DNA of 64,000 bases from Paenibacillus senegalimassiliensis (GTDB lineage Bacteria > Bacillota > Bacilli > Paenibacillales > Paenibacillaceae), in contig NZ_LN909043.1 in the NCBI RefSeq assembly GCF_001486585.1, positions 249,361-313,360 on the forward strand. The letters are read 5' to 3'. The position numbers and the translations under genes are program-made. How positions within the stretch are numbered: position 1 is the stretch's first letter; each line of letters starts with the position of its first letter. Below the pieces are notes generated by a model. That model ran no database searches and was not told the origin of the DNA. It saw nothing but the letters and a program-made list of their open reading frames with translations. Positions 45,373 to 54,340 of the stretch are shown in pieces.

Positions 45373-46887
45373 ATGCCGGAATTTACGGTGCATTTAGAGA
45401 CGTACAGCAAGAAATATACCTATAAATATTTGGCTCTGTACCACGCCATTCGTGCGGCGATTCATGAAGGCAATCTGCCTGAAGGCATGCGGCTGCCGTC
45501 CACTCGGGAATTGGCTTCGCATTATAGCCTTTCCCGAGGGAGTGTGTCACAGGCGTATGATATGTTGAATGCCGAGGGGTATGTACATACGGTGGTGGGG
45601 AGCGGCACCTTCGTCACAGCCTCTCTCTATTCACCTGTGAAGGAAGCCAAGGAAGTCCGGCCCATCGTATTATCACGCTGGGGCAGACGGGTAGAGGAGC
45701 TGATGGCGGCTACTGGAGAAGCGGCCGATATCATCAGGCCCACTGTGACCCCTCCCGGAGTGACTCCCCCCGAACTGATCTCCTACCTTGATGGAGGGAC
45801 CTGGGAAGCGTTGTTCCCGGTTGCTGAATGGCGCAGTGCCTTGGCCTGGGCCGAGACCGCTGGGAACAACAGCTTGACGGCAACGGTAGACCCTGCCGGT
45901 GACAAGGAGTTGCGCGAGGCTATTGCAGCGTACTTGCGGCGGGCAAGGGGCATTGCCGCTGAAGCCGCACAGATTTGTCTGTTCAATGGATCGCTTCAAG
46001 CCATTACACTACTGACCCAACTGCTGCTGGAGGAAGGGGAGGCCGCTATCCTTGAAGACCCGTGTTATTACGGGATTACCCGGGCGGTGGCCGCCTGCGG
46101 CGGCGTGGTCGTACCGGGACAGATGGACGAAGAGGGGCTTGTGTCAAGAGATTGGACAGCCAAGCTGCTGTTCGTGACCCCTGGTCGGCAATTTCCAACC
46201 GGAGTGGTGCTTCCGTACGCTCGCCGCCGTGAATTGCTGGCTTGGGCCTCACGGAAGTCCGCGGTTATTATCGAAGACGATTATGACAGTGAGTTCCGCT
46301 GGGGAGGGCGCCCGCTGGAGCCGCTAAAGGCACTGGACCAGGAGGATGGCGTTGTGTATATCGGTTCCTTCTCCAAGACGATGTTCAGTGCCCTCAGAAT
46401 CGGTTACGCCGTGCTGCCCCGCAGTCTGACTCGTCCCGTTGCCAGCGCCAAGGCACTCTACGAGCCGCTGCCAGCTTCCCGGCTTGAGCAGAGGGCGCTG
46501 GCGAGGTTTATGCGTACGGGCGGTTATGAGCGCCATTTACGTAGAATGCGGCGTTACTATGGTGCCAAGCAAGAGGCCTTCCGCCGTGCGATGGAGCAGG
46601 AACTCGGTCAGCTCTTCAAGCTAAGGCCCGCTGATGCGGGTCTGCTTATCTACGCCGAGTGGCTTCACTCCCCGGAGGAATATCAGGTCTTTCGTCAGGC
46701 GGCCCTGGATCAGGGTGTAGTCTTCCGTGATGCGGCGGCCTATCGGCTGACTCCGGGGATACCCGCAGCGTGCTTCGGCTTTGCTCATTTGGCGGAAGGG
46801 AAGTTGCTGGAGGGTATTCACCGGATGAAATCGGCTTGGGATGATATCCAAGCAGGCCGATATCGGGGTATAATAAAAACAACTTAA
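45373..46887 (+). CDS. MocR/PdxR-type GntR regulator with aminotransferase domain
   Basis: Fusion of 504 residues: an N-terminal GntR winged helix (PSTRELASHYSLSRGSVSQA) and an aminotransferase-like effector domain with a PLP Lys in GSFSKTMFSALRIGY and an Asp in IIEDDYDSEF. Such regulators sense pyridoxal phosphate or an amine. The ATG at 45373 sits 6 nt after AGGAGG; ATG at 45370 is also possible. It is divergent from the PNPOx-like gene, its probable target. Confidence 0.88.
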   Translation: MPEFTVHLETYSKKYTYKYLALYHAIRAAIHEGNLPEGMRLPSTRELASHYSLSRGSVSQAYDMLNAEGYVHTVVGSGTFVTASLYSPVKEAKEVRPIVLSRWGRRVEELMAATGEAADIIRPTVTPPGVTPPELISYLDGGTWEALFPVAEWRSALAWAETAGNNSLTATVDPAGDKELREAIAAYLRRARGIAAEAAQICLFNGSLQAITLLTQLLLEEGEAAILEDPCYYGITRAVAACGGVVVPGQMDEEGLVSRDWTAKLLFVTPGRQFPTGVVLPYARRRELLAWASRKSAVIIEDDYDSEFRWGGRPLEPLKALDQEDGVVYIGSFSKTMFSALRIGYAVLPRSLTRPVASAKALYEPLPASRLEQRALARFMRTGGYERHLRRMRRYYGAKQEAFRRAMEQELGQLFKLRPADAGLLIYAEWLHSPEEYQVFRQAALDQGVVFRDAAAYRLTPGIPAACFGFAHLAEGKLLEGIHRMKSAWDDIQAGRYRGIIKTT

Positions 46888-46921
46888 CAAGCGGTCAGCA
46901 CTTTTTACGGGAGGGAAGGAC

Positions 46922-47707
46922 ATGCTACACATTTCACCATCTTCATTCGAATTAAAGCCGGCGTTCGCCAAAATCGTGTGTGAGCCCGGATGGAAATGGC
47001 ATAAACGAGAGAAGCCGCTACAGAACTATGATTTATTCTATGTATGGAGCGGGGAGGGGACGGTTGTGCTTAATGACCAGGCCATCCCGGTGAGCAAGGG
47101 CAGTTGCTTCCTGTTCCGGAAGGGAGATTACACCACCGCGACCCATAATCCTCAACGTCCGCTTGTACTGACGTATATTCATTTCGATGTTCATGAGCCG
47201 GTAAGCGAGGTCCCGAGCTCTTACCGCGTACTGAACGAGACGCTTGATTTCGAATACATGCTTGCCCGTTACGTGCGCTTGTTCCTGATCAAGGCCTATG
47301 CCGCAGAGGAAGAGGCCCGCTTGATCCTCAAGCAATTGCTGATTTATTTGCTGCGTGAAGAACGTGAGGTGCCCACAGAGCGGAAGGTCAGCAATCAATT
47401 GCACGAGGTCATCCATGAGGTAGCGAACTACGTGGTGCAGCATCCGGGCCTTCCGCACAAAGTGCAGGATTTGGCAGCGCGGGCGGGATTGTCGCCGCGT
47501 TATTTCTCAATCAAATTCAAGGAAATTATCGGGATGTCGGTCCAAGCCTACATTATCAAGTCGCGTATCGATCGTGCGCAGCATCTCTTGCTTCATGCCG
47601 GAATGAATGTGACCGAGGTAGCGGATGCGCTGGGGTATCGCGATATTTTCTTTTTTAGCCGTCAATTTAAGCAGTATACCGGGAAAAGTCCCTCCGAAAT
47701 TCGTTAA
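46922..47707 (+). CDS. AraC family transcriptional regulator
   Basis: Regulator of 261 residues with an N-terminal cupin-like sensing domain (about 1-140) and a C-terminal AraC domain (about 165-261; LAARAGLSPRYFSIKFKEI and VADALGYRDIFFFSRQFKQ). GGGAGGG precedes the ATG. The sensing ligand is unknown; sugar sensing is common in this architecture. It is 34 bp after the MocR gene. Confidence 0.9.
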   Translation: MLHISPSSFELKPAFAKIVCEPGWKWHKREKPLQNYDLFYVWSGEGTVVLNDQAIPVSKGSCFLFRKGDYTTATHNPQRPLVLTYIHFDVHEPVSEVPSSYRVLNETLDFEYMLARYVRLFLIKAYAAEEEARLILKQLLIYLLREEREVPTERKVSNQLHEVIHEVANYVVQHPGLPHKVQDLAARAGLSPRYFSIKFKEIIGMSVQAYIIKSRIDRAQHLLLHAGMNVTEVADALGYRDIFFFSRQFKQYTGKSPSEIR

Positions 47708-47824
47708 GCAAAAACGTTTATTGCGACTTAAGTCCAGGACCCTTGCTGGCCTCTCGGCCGTGGCGGTACGAGGTGAGTCAGATATAATGTTGATTAGGTA
47801 AGGCAAGAACAGGGGGACGCAAGC

Positions 47825-48721
47825 ATGAGGAGCAAATTCGGACAAATTGCCTGGCTTACAACAGCAGGATTATTGCTGGCTATGACCGTGGGTTGTAGCA
47901 GCGAGCAGGATGCCTTTTCGGAAAAGTTAGAAAATATGGCCTCGAATACGGTAGATAAGGTGCAGGATTCATTAGAGCTTACGGTCGATAATTGGGAGGA
48001 AAATATGACACTTAAGCAGGTGACACATGAGCTTAGTCATACAACGGACATCGGTAAGGCTGATAAGCTGAGCATCGACAATCAGGTGGGCAGCGTAGAA
48101 GTGGTGCAGGGTACAACGGATCAACTGTCAGTGACCGCAGTGATTACGGTGCAGCAAGGCCGGATTAGCCAGAAGCTGCAGGAGGAACTGTTCGAAGCCA
48201 GCACGGTATCGGTGACAACCAAGAAGGGAATTGCCGAGGTTCGCGTACATGCGAAGGACTATCCCGATCAGAGCTTGTGGTCTTGGGCCAAGAAGAAATT
48301 AAATACCTCTGAATTTACAATTGATTATATCGTGGAAGCTCCAGCCCGTGTTCAGGACCTGGATATCCGTGTCGACGTGGGCAATATCAAGGTAGTCGGC
48401 GTGACCGGGAAATACCGCTTGGAGGGAGATGTGGGCTCCATTCATGTGCAGGATGGCGGGATTGTGGGGAAATCAACGATTGAGACTGAAACGGGCAGCG
48501 TGAATTTGTCTCTGGCTTCTCTCGAACGAGACAGCAGCCTTAGTGTCAACGCCGATGTAGGCAGTATTACCGCCAACATGGCCGACTCCTTGGGTTATAA
48601 CCTGAAGACAGCTACTGAGCTTGGTCAAATTACCGGAGCACCGGAAGGAACCAGTGAGCACAATGGCGGCGGGCCACAAGTGTCGCTGACGACCTCTCTT
48701 GGGAGCATCAAGGTAGAATAG
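47825..48721 (+). CDS. DUF4097 lipoprotein
   Basis: Lipoprotein of 298 residues with lipobox AMTVGC. It carries a repetitive beta-helix-like DUF4097 region with recurring VGSI/VGNI repeats (for example EVDVGSIHVQDGG), seen in cell-surface proteins often tied to stress or adhesion. Function unknown. SD GGGGG precedes the ATG. Confidence 0.85.
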   Translation: MRSKFGQIAWLTTAGLLLAMTVGCSSEQDAFSEKLENMASNTVDKVQDSLELTVDNWEENMTLKQVTHELSHTTDIGKADKLSIDNQVGSVEVVQGTTDQLSVTAVITVQQGRISQKLQEELFEASTVSVTTKKGIAEVRVHAKDYPDQSLWSWAKKKLNTSEFTIDYIVEAPARVQDLDIRVDVGNIKVVGVTGKYRLEGDVGSIHVQDGGIVGKSTIETETGSVNLSLASLERDSSLSVNADVGSITANMADSLGYNLKTATELGQITGAPEGTSEHNGGGPQVSLTTSLGSIKVE

Positions 48722-48745
48722 ACTAAATTTAGAGTGTACGATACA

Positions 48746-48806
48746 ACAGCAGCAACCAAGTGTGAACCTTCTTCTGGAGGGAACACAACCGGTTGCTGCT
48801 TTTACT
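48746..48806. terminator. Bidirectional terminator between DUF4097 and psd genes
   Basis: AGCAGCAACC pairs with GGTTGCTGCT over about 33 bp, followed by TTTTACTT on the plus strand. It overlaps the end of psd and lies between convergent genes. Confidence 0.7.
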
Positions 48807-49623
48807 TATTGTTTGTGGGCTCAGAGGGCCCTGATCCAGGTAGGGCAAGATGGCCTAGCGCCTCACCCATACGTACTTTGCGGCCCACTTTAAGTCCCGT
48901 TAACGGGGTGAAGGTGGCGTTCTGGGTGAGCAGGACCACCGTGGAGCCGAATTCGAAGTAGGCGAGATCATCCCCTTGTTCCCAACGGGTAGTGGCTTCA
49001 TCGGTATATTTGATGCTGCTGACATTCATTGCCCCAACCTTAACGAGCGCAAGCTCACCATAAGCATGAGAAATGTAGGTAATCAGCCGTTCATTGCGGG
49101 ACAATACGGTTCTCATATGGCGCATGCTAAAATCGTTAACCGGATACACGCGGCCTTTGATATGGTCACTCTCTAACTTCTTGCCGGTCACGGGTGCATG
49201 AATACGATGATAGTCCGTTGGACTTAAGTATAAGACAAAGGCATATCCATGCTTGTAAGCTTCCAAACGCGGAGAGTGATTCAAGAGTTCGGCCAGGGAA
49301 TAGTCCTGGCCCTTGACATTCAGCAGCGTCCCGTCCTGAATGACTCCCATAAACGTAACAAGAGCATCTACCGGACTAATGAGTGCTCCCGGCTCTTCAT
49401 GAAGCGGGCGCATACCTGGCTTTAATCGGCGGGTGAAAAATTCATTCAGTGTCCGGTAATCTCCGATTTCCATCTCTGCTTCGTGCAAGGGGATGCCATA
49501 AGATTTTGCGAAGAACGGGATCATCAACCGGCTGATACCCGAATGCGAGAATCTGCCCATGAGCTTGGAAATCCACTTACGGGAGGACAGTTCCGTCATC
49601 CATTTCATCCATGTTGCCGCCAA
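48802..49623 (-). CDS. psd: Phosphatidylserine decarboxylase proenzyme
   Basis: Membrane-associated enzyme of about 273 residues that makes phosphatidylethanolamine from phosphatidylserine. The self-cleavage motif GST lies in YFEFGSTVVLL, where Ser becomes the pyruvoyl group. LSPTDYHRIHAPVTG is a typical PSD block. I chose the TTG at 49623 with GAGGAGG upstream; an upstream in-frame ATG at 49713 is open but has no SD. It is convergent with the DUF4097 gene. Confidence 0.9.
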   Translation of the reverse strand: MAATWMKWMTELSSRKWISKLMGRFSHSGISRLMIPFFAKSYGIPLHEAEMEIGDYRTLNEFFTRRLKPGMRPLHEEPGALISPVDALVTFMGVIQDGTLLNVKGQDYSLAELLNHSPRLEAYKHGYAFVLYLSPTDYHRIHAPVTGKKLESDHIKGRVYPVNDFSMRHMRTVLSRNERLITYISHAYGELALVKVGAMNVSSIKYTDEATTRWEQGDDLAYFEFGSTVVLLTQNATFTPLTGLKVGRKVRMGEALGHLALPGSGPSEPTNNK

Positions 49624-49739
49624 AATACATCCTCCTCGTCCAATTGCTACCTTCCGCTTATATTGACATAAATCAGGATTGAAATCAATAAATTGATGCT
49701 TGCCGCCCGGCAAAGGTTAGTGTATGTTATTAACAATTG

Positions 49740-49838
49740 CATAGGATACGGGGGCTTGAGTGAATCAGGCTGAGATGGCAGCATATTCCGCTGCAGACCG
49801 TTAATCTGATCTGGATAATGCCAGCGTAGAGAATCGAC
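49740..49838 (+). promoter_or_regulatory. TPP (thi-box) riboswitch
   Basis: The conserved core elements are visible: CTGAGA at 49770-49775 in the first part, and CTGATCTGG at 49806-49814 followed by ATAATGCCAGCGTAG. The layout fits the THI-box aptamer. It stands about 120 bp before ykoE, with a terminator-like hairpin between them, consistent with thiamine pyrophosphate control of an HMP/thiamine ECF transporter. Confidence 0.92.
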
Positions 49839-49887
49839 CATAGGGGACATCTGTGTGCCTGTTTGCGCCTTCCCATGGACTTGACTG

Positions 49888-49916
49888 CCGTCTGAGCTTA
49901 TTCAGACGGTTATTTT
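49888..49916 (+). terminator. Terminator hairpin of the TPP riboswitch expression platform
   Basis: CCGTCTGA pairs with TCAGACGG around a short loop and is followed by TTATTTT. It lies after the aptamer and before the ykoE SD, so ligand binding probably favours this hairpin. Confidence 0.75.
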
Positions 49917-49954
49917 CGTATGCGAACAAATTATTCGCTGAAGGAGAGTTCAAT

Positions 49955-50560
49955 ATGTCGGAAATGGCAAAAAGACAAGCCGCACGCGGCTTGAAGTTAA
50001 GTGATTTATTGGTGACGGTGCTGATCTCCGTGGTGCTTGGTGTGGTGTATCATTTTTGGAGCTCGGTGTATTCCCTGCTCTCGCCCCTGTTCTTCCAGGC
50101 GGACGAGTTGGTGTATGGGATGTGGTTCCTGGCATCAACGCTGGTATTTTTATTGATTCGCAAACCTGGCGTAGCGTTGATTGCCGAGGTGGCCGCCGCT
50201 CACGTCGAGATTCTGTTCGGCAGCGAATGGGGCATTCAGTTGGTGCTCTATAGTGTGCTTCAGGGGCTGGGAGCAGAGCTGGTATTTGCTGCATTCCGGT
50301 ACCGCAAATTTTCCGCTTCGGTGGCTGCGTTGGCCGGAATCGGGGCTGCGATCGGATCGATTATCCCGGATTTCTTCTATGGATACGTACAGGATTATGC
50401 TCCATGGCTGCTTACGGCCAAATATATCATGCGGGCCATCAGCTCTGTAGTAATCTGCGGATACTTTGCTTACGGGCTGGTCAAAGCTGTGGAGGCGACA
50501 GGAGTAACGGCGCTGCTGCGTCCGGTTGACCCTAAAGATTACGCCGCCCTGGATAAATAA
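49955..50560 (+). CDS. ykoE: ECF transporter S component YkoE (HMP/thiamine type)
   Basis: Membrane substrate-binding subunit of 201 residues with about six helices. The order and content fit YkoE, the S component for hydroxymethylpyrimidine or thiamine. I chose the ATG at 49955, with AAGGAGAG upstream. It is the first gene of an operon with ykoD and ykoC under a TPP riboswitch, which supports the substrate call. Confidence 0.88.
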   Translation: MSEMAKRQAARGLKLSDLLVTVLISVVLGVVYHFWSSVYSLLSPLFFQADELVYGMWFLASTLVFLLIRKPGVALIAEVAAAHVEILFGSEWGIQLVLYSVLQGLGAELVFAAFRYRKFSASVAALAGIGAAIGSIIPDFFYGYVQDYAPWLLTAKYIMRAISSVVICGYFAYGLVKAVEATGVTALLRPVDPKDYAALDK

Positions 50561-50571
50561 GGGGTGGTGAT

Positions 50572-52143
50572 ATGAATATAGCAGCAGAAGTGACCGCCTT
50601 GAGATTGAAGTTCCCGGGCGAAGAGAATTTCGTGTTCAAAGACCTGGACTTTAGCGTAGGGCGGGGCGAGAAGGTGTTATTGCTTGGACCCAGCGGCTGT
50701 GGCAAGTCGACATTGCTTCAGGTGCTGTGCGGCATCATCCCGAACCTGGTGGAAATTCCGATGCGCAGCACCTCCCAGCGGTTGCCCGACTCCTGGGGCA
50801 TCCTGTTCCAGGACCCGGATACGCAGTTCTGTATGCCTTATGTGGATGAGGAACTGGCATTTGCGCTGGAGAATCGGGGGATTCCGCGGGAAGAGATGAT
50901 GGACCGCATGGAGGATGTCCTGACCAAGGTGGGCCTTGCCCTGCCTGATCTCCATATGCCCATTGATGCTTTGTCCCAAGGCATGAAGCAGCGTCTTGCG
51001 CTGGCCTCCGTATTGCTGGGGGAGCCGGAAGTGCTGCTGCTGGATGAGCCTTCGGCTTTGCTGGACCCGGAGGGGCGGGAACAGATCTGGCAGGCCATCC
51101 TCCGCAATGCGGAGGGCCGGACCCTGATCATTGTGGAGCATCGCCTTGAGGAATTACTGGCGCTGGGGCTCGTTGATCGGGTGGTGTTGTTTGGACCGGA
51201 CGGCATACCGATCGGCGAGGGAGCCCCGGCGTATGTATTCGCCAAGTTCCAGGCGGAGCTGGAGCGTTTTGGTATTTGGTATCCGGGGGTATGGGAGGAT
51301 TTCTTCTCGTCTGAAGAGGGACAGCGGCTGTTGAATGCCTCCCCTCTGGAGGGACGAAGGGATGTGCCAAAACTGGTGGAGCTGAGTCGGTATCAGGGGC
51401 TTCGTCAAGGCCAGCCGGTCATATCCGTAGAGCAGGCCGACATTCATCCTGGCGATTTTGTGGCCATTACAGGGCCTAATGGAGCGGGGAAGAGCTCCTT
51501 GCTGCTCAGTCTGATCGGATTGCTTCCTTCGGAAGGTGTATATCTGCTGCAAGGCGAGCAGTCTGGACACAGGAAAGGCAGTAAGCGCATGGGCAAGCGG
51601 CGGAAGGATAACCGGATGGCGCGAAGCATCGGCTTTGTTTTTCAGAACCCGGAATTTCAATTTGTGGCGGACCGTATCCCTGATGAGATAGCGTTCTCCC
51701 TGAAGCAGGACGGAATTGCCGAACAGGATATTGCGGAGCGGGTGAGCCATAGCATGCGGCAATTTAGCTTGGTGGGGTTGGAGGAGCGGCACCCATACCA
51801 GTTGTCACTGGGACAGAAGCGGCGACTCAGTGTCGCCGGAGCTGCGGTGCGGCGGCAGCCGATTCTGCTGCTGGATGAGCCGACCTTTGGCCAGGATGCG
51901 GTAAATACATTTGCCATCCTCGCTTTATGCGAAGAATTGCGTCGTCAGGGTACAGCTATTGTCATGGTCACGCATGAGGAGCGAATCGCTCACTATCTGG
52001 CTACCCAGCATTGGGAGATTCGTGGAGGCCGACTGGTCTCGCGGGAGCACACCCCACGCGGCAGACACCTGTTCGGCAGGGGGGAGGTTGAGGGAGCTCG
52101 TAAGGAACGATCACTAAGGCCATATGCTCAAATATTCTCTTGA
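50572..52143 (+). CDS. ykoD: ECF transporter double ATPase YkoD
   Basis: Protein of 523 residues with two ABC ATPase domains. The first has GPSGCGKST, the signature ALSQGMKQR, and LLLDEPSALLDP. The second has GPNGAGKSS, LSLGQKRR, and LLLDEPTFG. This fused ATPase powers the ECF complex with YkoC and YkoE. The start is 12 bp after ykoE. The sequence contains no frameshift. Confidence 0.9.
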   Translation: MNIAAEVTALRLKFPGEENFVFKDLDFSVGRGEKVLLLGPSGCGKSTLLQVLCGIIPNLVEIPMRSTSQRLPDSWGILFQDPDTQFCMPYVDEELAFALENRGIPREEMMDRMEDVLTKVGLALPDLHMPIDALSQGMKQRLALASVLLGEPEVLLLDEPSALLDPEGREQIWQAILRNAEGRTLIIVEHRLEELLALGLVDRVVLFGPDGIPIGEGAPAYVFAKFQAELERFGIWYPGVWEDFFSSEEGQRLLNASPLEGRRDVPKLVELSRYQGLRQGQPVISVEQADIHPGDFVAITGPNGAGKSSLLLSLIGLLPSEGVYLLQGEQSGHRKGSKRMGKRRKDNRMARSIGFVFQNPEFQFVADRIPDEIAFSLKQDGIAEQDIAERVSHSMRQFSLVGLEERHPYQLSLGQKRRLSVAGAAVRRQPILLLDEPTFGQDAVNTFAILALCEELRRQGTAIVMVTHEERIAHYLATQHWEIRGGRLVSREHTPRGRHLFGRGEVEGARKERSLRPYAQIFS

Positions 52144-52155
52144 AAGGAATTGATG

Positions 52156-52965
52156 ATGAATATGAGGCGCTTTCTAACGCCAAAGGTACAGACCTGGATG
52201 CATAGGGCCAATCCGGCAAGCAAGCTGGTCATGATGTTGCTGCTGTTCGTTATGACTTTGCTGACCCATCGCCTGGATTTTATATTCTATCAGGCCGTTC
52301 TGTTTATCGTGCTGCTCTTTGCCTTGAGCGGCTACCAGCCATGGAAGGTGGCTTTGATTATCCTGCCCTTTGTTTTGGTGTTTGTCTCATCGGCGACGAC
52401 GATGATTTTATTTGGTAAGGGGGACACGCTTTGGTGGGCTTGGGGGTTGCTCCACATTTCGGAGGAAAGCTTCTATCGCGGTATTCATATCGGGCTCAAG
52501 GCGGTGACCTTTGCTTCACAGGGACTGTTGTTCGTGCTGACTACGTCATCGGTGGCCCTGTTTTATGCTCTGATGCAGCAAATGAAGCTGCCACCCAAGT
52601 ATGCATATAGCTTCATGGCTTCGGTTCGCTTGCTGCCGATGGTATGGGAGGAATTGCTTGTCCGGCGCAATGCCTTGCTGATTCGCGGCTTGCGCCCTCC
52701 GCGAGGCCTGGCAGGTCTGGCCACAGGGGCCAAACTGTACGCAGTACCGCTGCTCTCGCAAAGCATCAGGCGTGCGCATCGCGTAGCCGTCGCAATGGAG
52801 GCCAAGGCGTTTGACGGCTCCCGGCCCCGGACTTATTTCTATCCCACGGCTTACTCACGTTATGATTTATGGATACCTGTACTGCTGATCATCGTACAGG
52901 CGTTGGCATACACCCTGGCTATGCTGTATCCACCCTTTGGTATTGCCGATGTTCGTTACCATTAG
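52156..52965 (+). CDS. ykoC: ECF transporter T component YkoC
   Basis: Energy-coupling membrane protein of about 269 residues with five or six helices. It has the T-component coupling motifs (two Ala-Arg-Gly-type segments): MASVRLLPMVWEELLVRRNA and LIRGLRPPRGLAG, the second with the RG pattern. ATG codons at 52153 and 52156 follow AAAGGA; the second has better spacing. It is the last gene of the riboswitch-controlled operon. Confidence 0.87.
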   Translation: MNMRRFLTPKVQTWMHRANPASKLVMMLLLFVMTLLTHRLDFIFYQAVLFIVLLFALSGYQPWKVALIILPFVLVFVSSATTMILFGKGDTLWWAWGLLHISEESFYRGIHIGLKAVTFASQGLLFVLTTSSVALFYALMQQMKLPPKYAYSFMASVRLLPMVWEELLVRRNALLIRGLRPPRGLAGLATGAKLYAVPLLSQSIRRAHRVAVAMEAKAFDGSRPRTYFYPTAYSRYDLWIPVLLIIVQALAYTLAMLYPPFGIADVRYH

Positions 52966-52980
52966 TGACTAGTGCCTGCT

Positions 52981-54114
52981 TCAGGTTGTCTTCGCGCTTC
53001 CCTTTCTCGGAGCTATCGTGCCCTTGGCAGGTTGGTCCAGCAAATAACGGGCGAAAGCCATCGGCCTACGATACGTATCCTTCCAAATGCTCTCCATCCC
53101 TGCCTTACGGAAGCCATAACGCTGATCGCGACCATTACATTCAATAAAATAAGGCCGTCCTTCCGGCGTTAGGCCGATATCTAGTCCCACGTCGGCGAGT
53201 AGGGGCAGACGGTCGGACAAATAGCGGCAGGTGGCGAGGGCCAGTGCCTCCACATGACTGAGCGCCGCCGGAACTAGTGCAGCTGGCAGTATCTGGGCCA
53301 GCACGTCCTCGGCTGGCAAGGCCTCGCCTCCCTTGGCAATATTGCAGACAAACCCTCCCTTGGGAGATACCTTGGCGAAACGCCCGGTAATTCCAAAGTC
53401 TCCGTGAATTCCCCGCTGTACCGTAACACGCAAATCTACGGGCCGTCCTTCATATTCGACCAACGGAATACGTTCCTGTACCAGGTAAGGCACACGTTCT
53501 AGTCTTCTTCTTGCCCACCCTGGAAGTTCCCCTCTTCTGAGTCTGGTTGTGATCCAGTCCCGGGGCCCTGTAGGGGAGGGGTAGATTAACGCCCAGCCTG
53601 CATCCTCCCGATATTGCAAGCGCATGATGCCATGACCTACCGAGCCGCGAATCGGCTTCAGGATCAGGTCCGGGTAGCGGGACATCATTGTAGACAAGCT
53701 CCTGGAGGTTAAGGGCATAGCTGCAGGAAGGTAATGGCGCAAATGCGGAGCGTTCCAGAGCAACCGGTGGATGGTATCCTTGCCATAGCGGTTGTTCACA
53801 TTAAATACGGTGATTCCCATGGCCATCAGCTTACGGATCTTGTGTACTGCTTCGGCTCTGGGATACAGCGCACGATTATGAATAACTTGCGGCAATGGCA
53901 GCTCCTGCTTGCTGTAATCAATCCCGTTATATACATAGGCGATACAGCTTTCACTTGATAGATCGATATCAGCAAGACGCAGATAGCAGGGAGTCAGCCC
54001 ATATTCTCGTGCGGTCTCTTCATATAATGAGAGCGATTCCTGACCGGTTCGGCGTGTGGGAATTCCCCGGTACATTCCCGTATTCAGCAATATTCCGACG
54101 TAAGTCTGACTCAA
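52981..54114 (-). CDS. YheC/YheD-type endospore coat-associated ATP-grasp protein
   Basis: ATP-grasp-like protein of 377 residues similar to the YheC/YheD spore coat family. Landmarks: a central DLILKPIRGSVGHGI (nucleotide/ligase loop) and later FIECNGRDQRYGF. TTG start at 54114 with AAGGAGGAAG upstream. It is divergent from the glycosyltransferase island, so spore-coat assembly is a reasonable setting. The 3' end is 15 bp from ykoC, convergent. Confidence 0.87.
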   Translation of the reverse strand: MSQTYVGILLNTGMYRGIPTRRTGQESLSLYEETAREYGLTPCYLRLADIDLSSESCIAYVYNGIDYSKQELPLPQVIHNRALYPRAEAVHKIRKLMAMGITVFNVNNRYGKDTIHRLLWNAPHLRHYLPAAMPLTSRSLSTMMSRYPDLILKPIRGSVGHGIMRLQYREDAGWALIYPSPTGPRDWITTRLRRGELPGWARRRLERVPYLVQERIPLVEYEGRPVDLRVTVQRGIHGDFGITGRFAKVSPKGGFVCNIAKGGEALPAEDVLAQILPAALVPAALSHVEALALATCRYLSDRLPLLADVGLDIGLTPEGRPYFIECNGRDQRYGFRKAGMESIWKDTYRRPMAFARYLLDQPAKGTIAPRKGSAKTT

Positions 54115-54340
54115 GAGACTTCCTCCTTCCTTGCTTCTTCCTCCAATCTATGATTCCCCGGGCAAAAAGCGTGGACGACTGTTCCGCGTCAGCCGCCTGT
54201 TTTACAGACGATTGCCTTGGCCCTTACTGTGCATTATTCCTTCACCAGAAGACGGTTGTACGTTTGCCGTTGCAACACCTCCTTCAGCACATACACTGTG
54301 GTATATGCTCCGGTATATCACGATTTGGGAGGAAAGCGAT

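Noticed and set aside
54270..54300. Possible sigma-K promoter (CATACACT) before the first GT
   Set aside because: The -10-like CATA-N3-T is present, but no AC at the required distance was found for the -35.
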